Below, one piece after another: positions 4,586 to 9,592 of a stretch of 9,592 nucleotides of DNA. The notes beneath the pieces are model-generated. The model was not told the DNA's origin. It ran no database searches and saw only the letters and a list, made by a program, of their open reading frames with translations. The first letter of the stretch is position 1. Each line of letters opens with the position of its first letter. Source of the DNA: an uncultured Synergistales bacterium (lineage in GTDB: Bacteria; Synergistota; Synergistia; Synergistales; Aminobacteriaceae); contig CAJORD010000347.1 of the NCBI GenBank assembly GCA_905236605.1, forward strand, positions 1 to 9,592, given 5' to 3'. The position numbers and the translations under genes were made by a program.

Positions 4586-6556
4586 ATGCGACGATTTTTA
4601 TTTAAGATTTTAATTTTTTTACTTCCTACTTTCTATTTCCTAATTCCTACTTGCTTTGTAAGCGCTGCTGAAATTCCTCGCGTAAATCTCGACGAAGCCG
4701 AACGATATTTTAATAACGCTTACGTCCATTTTATGCGCCGCGATTATAGAGAAGCTCAAACGTATCTCGACTACGCAATCGGCGAGAACACTTATATGGT
4801 AGATTATTATTTATTAAGCGCGCTAAATCTTAACCGAATGGGCGACACCGAAGGCGCGATGTCTTCAATAAAAAGTTATCTCGAAGTCCGACCGATGGAC
4901 AACTCCGCGCCACGAATCCAAAATTATTTTGATGAACAAGATAGAGTTTTGCGCACCGTCTTAGGCACCGCTCCCGTACCGATAAGCTGGCGTTACGCCG
5001 AAACGACCGTTCAAACAGAATGGGACACAGGTTACACTCGCCCGTTTAGCATAAAAGGGCTTGGCAAAGTCAGCACGCTTGGCAGCATCGTCAGCATACC
5101 TGACACATTCGGCGACAGAATTTATATTCACACTGGCTCAAGAGGAATTGTAGCCGGGGCATTCGCAATCGGGCCTATGCTTCGCGCGATTGATATTCCT
5201 GCTCCTGTTGTAGCATTGCCACTTGGGGACGGCACGTTTAGAGTTTTCTCGAGCAACGGCGATTTATATTTGCTCAAGAACATCGACGCCGGCAACAACG
5301 CAAGATTGACTTCCGACGATAATTCAGAATACATTGCGACACTGCCTTCTATCGTTGTAACAGATGCGGAAATGATTTCAGAAAATTTATTTGCTGTCGC
5401 TGACCCTGCCGAACGAAACATAGCGTTTTATACTTTCATGCCGGACTTGCGAATGAGAACTTGGCGACCGCCTCTCGGGATTGGAGATTTATTATTTGAA
5501 CCTGTGGCCATAGAAGGCTATGCGGACTGGCTGGCCGTTGCAGACAGAGCCAACGACAGAATTTATATTTTGAACGCGATAAGCCGCGAATATTTTGACA
5601 TTCGAGGAATTTCAAAGCCGCGCGATTTAATTTGGACTTCATTCGGCGATTTATTTGTGCTGACTGAAGACGGAGAAATTTTTGATTACACTATAGACTT
5701 CGGAACACGCACTTACGCAAATAAACATTCGGGCGCTCTGTATTCAGGTATGGAAAATATTTGGTCGTTCTTTCATTCGGCTTTCGGCGATATAAATTGG
5801 ATGGACATAGGAGCGTCGAGAATTTTTAAGGCGATAATGATCCCTTCGCGCGAAGACGTTCCTGGCTTCTTAAGCATTTATAATCCCGTCGTGGCGACTA
5901 ACACAGAAAATAATGAAAGCTTCGTTCTTGACGCAACATTGATAACGCCGTTTATAAATTATTCTCACAACACGCGAGTTATAGCGCAATCGGTCTGGAA
6001 CGAACGCAACATGCGCTGCAACGTAATGTGGCAGAGGCCGCGTAAGTTCGACGCACTTCTAATTCATGGCCCTATGCCACGAAATCAAGCTTTCCCGTTG
6101 AACGTCAGGCCGACGCAAGTTAATTCAGGTTTAGATATTCAAGCGGTGCTTGCGTCATTTTGGCTTCTTCATAAAGACACGCTCACGAACATAATCGTAG
6201 ATGCTTCGATCCCAATGAGCGCGGAAGATTTATTGAGGTTGTTAAAATTTTGTGTTTTGAATGGCCTTGAGCTTGATATTTACGCGCGCGATGTTCCGTC
6301 GCTTGGATTAAAGAGGGCGAGCGCGTTCACGGGAGGCCGAACGATTTACTCAATAGCGAACACAATAGATTTGCCCGTGAAGATGACACACTTACAAATT
6401 CAAATTCCATTGCCTTTAGAATTATCTTCGTCGGGGTATCCGGGGCGTTCGATGTTGGCTATGTATTTAGATGCAGGCTTGATTCAATCAAGAGCTTGGA
6501 TTCCGTTATATCCGGACATGTTTGAAAATGATTTAGGAGTTAGGAATGAGGATTGA
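4586..6556 (+). CDS. Exported TPR / propeller-like protein of unknown function
   Basis: Not recognised as a named family. The 656-residue protein starts with a basic stretch and a hydrophobic core ending in V-S-A-A-E (25-29), a signal peptide cleaved after A27 or A28, so it should act outside the cytoplasmic membrane. Residues 35-103 form about two TPR-type helical repeats (A-Y-V-H-F-M-R-R-D-Y-R-E-A around 45-57, then L-S-A-L-N-L-N-R-M-G-D-T). Residues 160-375 alternate short strands and turns, including W-L-A-V-A-D-R-A-N-D-R-I-Y-I-L-N at 315-330, like NHL or beta-propeller blades. Residues 510-590 read I-I-V-D-A-S (536-541), a helix, then I-Y-A-R-D and F-T-G-G-R-T-I-Y-S (581-589), resembling the second half of a von Willebrand A domain without an evident metal site. 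These domain calls are by eye. Heptad DNA repeats lie in its signal-peptide codons and over its stop. It converges on the WG-repeat gene nine bases away. Confidence 0.85.
   Translation: MRRFLFKILIFLLPTFYFLIPTCFVSAAEIPRVNLDEAERYFNNAYVHFMRRDYREAQTYLDYAIGENTYMVDYYLLSALNLNRMGDTEGAMSSIKSYLEVRPMDNSAPRIQNYFDEQDRVLRTVLGTAPVPISWRYAETTVQTEWDTGYTRPFSIKGLGKVSTLGSIVSIPDTFGDRIYIHTGSRGIVAGAFAIGPMLRAIDIPAPVVALPLGDGTFRVFSSNGDLYLLKNIDAGNNARLTSDDNSEYIATLPSIVVTDAEMISENLFAVADPAERNIAFYTFMPDLRMRTWRPPLGIGDLLFEPVAIEGYADWLAVADRANDRIYILNAISREYFDIRGISKPRDLIWTSFGDLFVLTEDGEIFDYTIDFGTRTYANKHSGALYSGMENIWSFFHSAFGDINWMDIGASRIFKAIMIPSREDVPGFLSIYNPVVATNTENNESFVLDATLITPFINYSHNTRVIAQSVWNERNMRCNVMWQRPRKFDALLIHGPMPRNQAFPLNVRPTQVNSGLDIQAVLASFWLLHKDTLTNIIVDASIPMSAEDLLRLLKFCVLNGLELDIYARDVPSLGLKRASAFTGGRTIYSIANTIDLPVKMTHLQIQIPLPLELSSSGYPGRSMLAMYLDAGLIQSRAWIPLYPDMFENDLGVRNED
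4623..4650 (-). repeat. Heptanucleotide tandem repeat inside signal-peptide codons
   Basis: On the plus strand four seven-base units follow one another: TTCCTAC, TTTCTAT, TTCCTAA, TTCCTAC. On the minus strand these read as GTAGGAA-type units, the family seen at 6533-6560. A 7-base period in coding DNA gives a 7-residue period, and the peptide shows it: L-L-P-T-F-Y-F then L-I-P-T-C-F (residues 12-24), the hydrophobic core of the signal peptide with two prolines. Confidence 0.7.
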
Positions 6557-6560
6557 GGAG
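6533..6560 (+). repeat. Heptanucleotide tandem repeat over the stop of the exported-protein gene
   Basis: Four units are adjacent: TTAGGAG, TTAGGAA, TGAGGAT, TGAGGAG. They encode the last residues L-G-V-R-N-E-D, and the fourth unit supplies the stop TGA (6554-6556). Units match T-T/G-A-G-G-A-N. The same family in other forms is at 4623-4650 and 7498-7511. Confidence 0.7.
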
Positions 6561-6565
6561 TTAAT

Positions 6566-7498
6566 TTATTGTCGAATGAAGCCCCATTGATTTTCGACTT
6601 TCACGGCGGCGAGTCCTTCGCTGAATGAGCGAGCGTCTTCAAATTGGGGTGAAATTTCCCATTCGCCAGTTACGTTTATAAATCCCCAACGTGCGTCCGC
6701 AGCGGCCGGGGCGAGAGCGTCGCCGAAATTTCTTAAATTATTAAACCAACGTGGAATAGAAAATTTATTTCTTTTGCTGATAAATCCCCACCCGCGATAG
6801 CTTCGACGAGTTCTCACGGGTGCGAGACCGAAATTAAAATCTCCGGCTTCGTAATATGACGCTTTGATTACAACTTTGCCTTCTTTGTTTATAAATCCCC
6901 AGCGGCCTTTGATGTTCACGCGCGCCAAGCCTTCGTTAAATTCAAATGCACGCAAAAATTTTGGTTCGATTACATAATTTCCGCGCACGTCAATATATCC
7001 CCAGAGGCCGTCGCGAGCCATAACCGGCGCTAAATCTTCTTTGAAAGACCCAGCCCGCCTGAACGATGGAGCGATTACATAATTCCCGGCTAAGTCGATA
7101 TAACCCCATTGTCCGCCACTTTGAACAGCCGCAAGTCCCTGCGAGAATGGCAAGCCGTTTGTAAAAAATTTTTCGATTCGTTCGTCGGTGTCTTCGTCAA
7201 CAAGTGTGAACGCGGCCGCACCTTCGATGTCAATATAATGATCTCCAACGAATGCAAAGCCTTCAGAAAAATCTCCAGCTTCAGGGATTCTGTAAATGAT
7301 CGGCACTGCAACACGTCCAAGATAATCAATATAGCCCCAACGGTCGTTTTGTTTAACGGCTGCAAGTCCTTCATGAAAATCTCTTGCGTCTTGATATTGC
7401 GGCTGAATAGCGAAGAACACCGGCCCCGTTACAGCCGCGTAGCTTGTTGCAACAAAAAATAAAAATACAAACGAGATTAATACAAAAATTTTTTTCAT
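6566..7498 (-). CDS. Exported WG-repeat protein
   Basis: The 310-residue protein begins with a clear signal peptide: K-K, a hydrophobic core, then S-Y-A at 19-21 with probable cleavage after A21. The rest consists of WG (KWG-type) beta repeats. W-G pairs stand at 54, 131, 166, 200, 237, 271 and 305, spaced 34-37 residues except for one double gap. In that gap a degenerate unit without W-G is visible (S-E-G-F-A-F-V-G-D-H-Y-I-D-I-E-G, 78-93), so there are about eight units. Each unit has the pattern F-x-E-G-L-A-x-V ... W-G-[YF]-I-[DN] ... G ... I-x-P-x-[FY]. WG proteins are widespread in gut and host-associated bacteria; most have no known role, and binding of surface or extracellular partners is only a guess. 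ATG 7498 lies three bases after the typA stop with GAGGAG just upstream, so it is probably co-transcribed and translationally coupled with typA. It ends on the last repeat, W-G-F-I-R-Q. Confidence 0.9.
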   Translation of the reverse strand: MKKIFVLISFVFLFFVATSYAAVTGPVFFAIQPQYQDARDFHEGLAAVKQNDRWGYIDYLGRVAVPIIYRIPEAGDFSEGFAFVGDHYIDIEGAAAFTLVDEDTDERIEKFFTNGLPFSQGLAAVQSGGQWGYIDLAGNYVIAPSFRRAGSFKEDLAPVMARDGLWGYIDVRGNYVIEPKFLRAFEFNEGLARVNIKGRWGFINKEGKVVIKASYYEAGDFNFGLAPVRTRRSYRGWGFISKRNKFSIPRWFNNLRNFGDALAPAAADARWGFINVTGEWEISPQFEDARSFSEGLAAVKVENQWGFIRQ

Positions 7499-7511
7499 TC
7501 CTCACTCCTCA
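7498..7511 (-). repeat. Two heptanucleotide units at the typA / WG gene junction
   Basis: On the minus strand TGAGGAG (7511-7505) and TGAGGAA (7504-7498) are adjacent. They supply the last typA codons and its stop (TGA 7504-7502), the GAGGAG that serves as ribosome-binding site for the WG gene, and the A of its ATG. The units are identical or nearly so to those at 6547-6560. With only two units, chance is harder to exclude here. Confidence 0.5.
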
Positions 7512-9388
7512 CTATTAGCGGGTGTTCGTCGTTGTGCTTTGCGTCGTTCGAGTTCGTCAAGAATAGTCTTGCGAAGCCTGATTGACTGCGGAGTTACTTC
7601 GACAAGCTCATCAGTTTCGATCCATTCCATAGCTTTTTCCAACGACATTCGACGCGGAACATCTAACTTTGTAGTTAGCTCTTTAGTTGCGCTTCTGTGG
7701 TTAGTTTGTTGTTTCTTTTTTGTGGGATTGCAAGGAATGTCGCCGGGGCGTGAGTTCTCTCCGATAATCATTCCGCTGTAGACTTGCTCGAGAGGCGATA
7801 TAAACAAAACTCCTCTATCTTGTAAGTTTTCAAGTTGGTAAGCTGTAGCTTCGCCTGTATCAACGCTGACGAGAGAGCCGCGGTTTCGTGTGATTAAATC
7901 GCCTGCCCACTCTTTGTAACCGCTGAAACAGTTTGACATAATTCCAAGTCCTCGAGTGTCAGTTAAAAATTCTCCTCTGTATCCAATAAGTCCGCGAGTT
8001 GGAATTTCAATTTCTATTCTTAATAAACCTCGATCGGGATTGTCAATGTTCATGACTTTGCCTTTACGACGCGACATTTTTTCAAATACAATTCCCTGAT
8101 ACTCTTCAGGTACATCAATAGTAACAAGTTCGTAAGGTTCGCACTTAACGCCGTCTTTGTATTCAATGATGACTTCCGGCTTTGAAACGCAGAACTCCAT
8201 ACCTTCGCGGCGCATTTCTTCAATTAAAATACCAAGTTGTAATTCACCACGCCCGGAAATTTTTACACCGTCAGGGCGGCCTAAATCTTCCATACGAAGT
8301 GAGACGTTGACGTGCATTTCTCTTTGTAAACGCGCCTTTAACTGACGCAATGTTACAGCTTGTCCTTCACGTCCTGCGAACGGCCCAGAGTTTACTAAAA
8401 AGAACATCGACACCGTAGGCTCTTCAATCGAAAGCGGCTTCAATGGTGAGTCCGAAATCTCGTCAGCGCAAAACGTATCGCCAATATCAATTTCATTCGG
8501 CCCCGTCAACCATACAATATCGCCTGCGCTGACTTCATCAACCTCAACGCGGTCAAGGCCTCTCGTTACCCACAACTGCGCGACTTTTGCATTCTCTTTG
8601 CCCGTGATTGTCCAATCGTCGCCGGTGTGGTCTTGTGAGTTCCATTTTGTAGAAACTCGTGTAAACGGTTCGGATTTTTTAATATGGCCCTGCAAAATTT
8701 TGCCGCAACCGATTCGGCCGACATACTCATTCCATGCGAGCGTACTAACTTGCATTAAGAAAGGCTTATCAGGGTCAACGTCAGGAGCAGGCACGTAGTC
8801 AATAATCGCCTGAAATAAATCGTCCATGTTATCGCGGCGCGGGTCTTTCAAGTCTTTGACGGCCCAACCGTTTAAGCCAGAACCATATAAAACAGGAAAA
8901 TCGGCTTGCTCGTCGCTGGCTCCAAGTTCAAAAAATAAATCGAAAGTCTGATTTAATGCTCTGTCTGGGTCTGCGCCTTCGCGGTCAACTTTGTTGATGA
9001 ACACTAACGGCTTCATGCCGATTGAAAGCGCGTGCTGTAAAACGTAACGAGTTTGAGGCATCGGGCCTTCGTTAGCGTCGACGATTAAAATTACGCTATC
9101 GACGGTTGATAAAATTCTTTCGACTTCGCCGGAAAAATCAGCGTGGCCAGGAGTGTCTATGATATTTATTAAGTAGCCTTTCCATTCGACTGTGCATGGT
9201 TTTGAACGAATCGTGATGCCGCGTTCACGCTCTAAAGGATTGTTATCCATGACGCGCTCGGCGACTTGTGTGTGTGCCGCGAAAGTTTGAGCAGCACGGA
9301 AGATTGAATCTATTAATGTAGTTTTGCCGTGGTCAATGTGCGCAACGATTGCTAGGTTACGAATATTCTTTGCGTTTTGTGATTGCAT
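7502..9388 (-). CDS. typA: Ribosome-associated GTPase BipA/TypA
   Basis: BipA is an EF-G-like translational GTPase that binds the 70S ribosome, aids 50S assembly and is important under cold and other stresses. The 628-residue length matches the family (607 in E. coli). GTPase motifs are A-H-I-D-H-G-K-T-T (16-24), G-I-T-I (57-60), D-T-P-G-H (78-82) and N-K-V-D (132-135). The fifth motif reads G-S-G-L-N-G (169-174) where S-A-L-N-G is usual. Domain II spans about 205-300 and domain III about 310-390 (V-S-M-F-F-L-V-N, S-G-R-G-E-L-Q-L-G-I-L-I). The EF-G-V-like domain includes I-P-T-R-G-L-I-G-Y-R-G-E-F. The BipA-specific C-terminal domain includes L-Q-D-R-G-V-L-F, N-P-T-K-K-K-Q-Q-T-N-H-R and D-E-L-V-E-V-T-P-Q-S-I-R-L-R. 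ATG 9388 has AGGA ten bases upstream. It is the first gene of the pair with the WG protein. Confidence 0.97.
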   Translation of the reverse strand: MQSQNAKNIRNLAIVAHIDHGKTTLIDSIFRAAQTFAAHTQVAERVMDNNPLERERGITIRSKPCTVEWKGYLINIIDTPGHADFSGEVERILSTVDSVILIVDANEGPMPQTRYVLQHALSIGMKPLVFINKVDREGADPDRALNQTFDLFFELGASDEQADFPVLYGSGLNGWAVKDLKDPRRDNMDDLFQAIIDYVPAPDVDPDKPFLMQVSTLAWNEYVGRIGCGKILQGHIKKSEPFTRVSTKWNSQDHTGDDWTITGKENAKVAQLWVTRGLDRVEVDEVSAGDIVWLTGPNEIDIGDTFCADEISDSPLKPLSIEEPTVSMFFLVNSGPFAGREGQAVTLRQLKARLQREMHVNVSLRMEDLGRPDGVKISGRGELQLGILIEEMRREGMEFCVSKPEVIIEYKDGVKCEPYELVTIDVPEEYQGIVFEKMSRRKGKVMNIDNPDRGLLRIEIEIPTRGLIGYRGEFLTDTRGLGIMSNCFSGYKEWAGDLITRNRGSLVSVDTGEATAYQLENLQDRGVLFISPLEQVYSGMIIGENSRPGDIPCNPTKKKQQTNHRSATKELTTKLDVPRRMSLEKAMEWIETDELVEVTPQSIRLRKTILDELERRKAQRRTPANSEE

Positions 9389-9428
9389 AAAATCTCAGTC
9401 CTAAAAAAAAAATTTGTAAAACTTTAGA

Positions 9429-9437
9429 ATTTTAGCA
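9429..9437 (-). promoter_or_regulatory. Candidate extended -10 promoter for typA
   Basis: On the minus strand TGCTAAAAT (9437-9429) is an extended -10 of the TGnTAnAAT type. No good -35 lies 17 bases upstream, as expected for extended -10 promoters. The predicted start near 9422 gives a leader of about 33 bases, including a run of ten T just before the ribosome-binding site. Confidence 0.45.
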
Positions 9438-9444
9438 TACGGGC

Positions 9445-9492
9445 AAAACAAAAAGGATGGAGTTCCCTCCGCGCTATGAAAGGAGGGAGACT
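9445..9492 (-). terminator. Probable Rho-independent terminator upstream of typA
   Basis: On the minus strand AGT-C-TCCCTCC (9492-9482) pairs with GGAGGGAACT (9470-9461) through ten base pairs, one bulged base and an 11-base loop. Six bases later come TTTTT, G, TTTT (9454-9445). It lies just after the stop of the enzyme gene at the right edge and so separates it from typA. The gap before the T run is longer than ideal. Confidence 0.65.
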
Positions 9493-9508
9493 TCTCATAA
9501 AAATTGTC

Positions 9509-9592
9509 TTAGTCGTTGAAAGCCATTTCTTCAGGATGAAAGACTTCATCAAAACGTTCAGGTGTCAGAAATCCTAACTTCACGCACGCTTC
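9509..9592 (-). CDS. C-terminal tail of a class II fumarase/aspartase superfamily enzyme (partial)
   Basis: Only the last 27 codons and the TAA stop (9511-9509) are in the window; the frame is open to the right edge. The tail L-G-F-L-T-P-E-R-F-D-E-V-F-H-P-E-E-M matches the small C-terminal domain of class II fumarate hydratases and aspartate ammonia-lyases, whose ends follow L-G-x-L-[ST]-x-x-x-[FL]-D-x-x-x-x-P-x-x-M. The F-D and P-E-x-M spelling is closer to fumarase C (fumarate plus water to malate) than to aspartase (aspartate to fumarate plus ammonia), but 27 residues cannot decide. The main body with the catalytic residues lies outside the window. Confidence 0.65.
   Translation of the reverse strand, partial: EACVKLGFLTPERFDEVFHPEEMAFND

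Noticed and set aside
4246..4605. Plus-strand open frames (119 and 67 codons) opposite the coiled-coil gene
   Set aside because: Their hydrophobic look comes from reading the complement of Glu/Lys/Gln-rich codons. The minus-strand frame has a start, ribosome-binding site and terminator.
4652..4660. Possible lipoprotein lipobox at C23 of the exported protein
   Set aside because: The residues before the cysteine are I-P-T, not the small-residue pattern needed at -1, and a normal A-A cleavage site follows.
7109..7462. 117-codon frame opposite the WG gene, and a 94-codon frame shifted within it (7090-7374)
   Set aside because: The WG repeats and signal peptide clearly fix the coding frame.
8866..8887. 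Changed G5 motif in BipA (G-S-G-L-N-G instead of S-A-L-N-G)
   Set aside because: The serine that contacts guanine is kept and Ala to Gly is mild, so loss of function is not implied.
1..9592. CRISPR array, insertion sequence, attachment site or defence genes
   Set aside because: No spaced direct repeats of CRISPR size, transposase, integrase, inverted terminal repeats or nuclease-type proteins were seen; the tRNA is followed by a terminator and secG, with no duplicated tRNA end.

Overview
The window is a stretch of ordinary bacterial chromosome, about 45% GC by eye, tightly packed and carrying housekeeping genes for protein synthesis, folding and export. Protein-coding genes lie on both strands and no gap exceeds 300 bases. 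A trigger factor of bacterial length, a CCA-encoding glycine tRNA, SecG, L13/S9 and BipA make it bacterial. The order secG, nicotinate phosphoribosyltransferase, rplM, rpsI, with the short Thermoplasma/Thermotoga-like form of that enzyme, suggests a member of the Synergistota. That placement is inference from gene order and protein style and was not tested by a search.

Layout. Positions 1-1281 (minus) hold trigger factor, cut by the window edge. Positions 1282-1448 hold what look like back-to-back promoters, one for trigger factor and one for the tRNA, with overlapping -35 elements. A terminator-like hairpin lies in the trigger factor leader. tRNA-Gly(CCC) follows at 1449-1523 with a strong terminator. 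Next comes a plus-strand group: secG, the NAD-salvage enzyme gene, rplM and rpsI, ending at a hairpin terminator at 3914-3956 that can serve both strands. Positions 3965-4492 (minus) hold an unrecognised acidic coiled-coil protein. Positions 4586-6556 (plus) hold a large exported protein with TPR-like, propeller-like and possibly degenerate von Willebrand A-like parts. Converging on it from the minus strand are a WG-repeat exported protein (6566-7498) and, upstream of that, the ribosome-associated GTPase BipA/TypA (7502-9388), in an apparent two-gene operon. At the right edge (9509-9592, minus) is the C-terminal tail of a class II fumarase/aspartase superfamily enzyme.

How the genes fit together: L13, S9, tRNA-Gly and BipA serve translation; trigger factor folds nascent chains; SecG is part of the export channel used by the two signal-peptide proteins on the right. 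The NAD-salvage enzyme is a metabolic passenger.

No obviously new defence, mobile or CRISPR-like system is visible. The most unusual signals are short heptanucleotide tandem repeats (TTAGGAN/TGAGGAN) at three places, each at the edge of an exported-protein gene or of typA. In one place they encode the hydrophobic core of a signal peptide; in two they supply stop codons. The others worth a second look are the overlapping divergent promoters, the hairpin ahead of trigger factor, and the architecture of the 656-residue exported protein.
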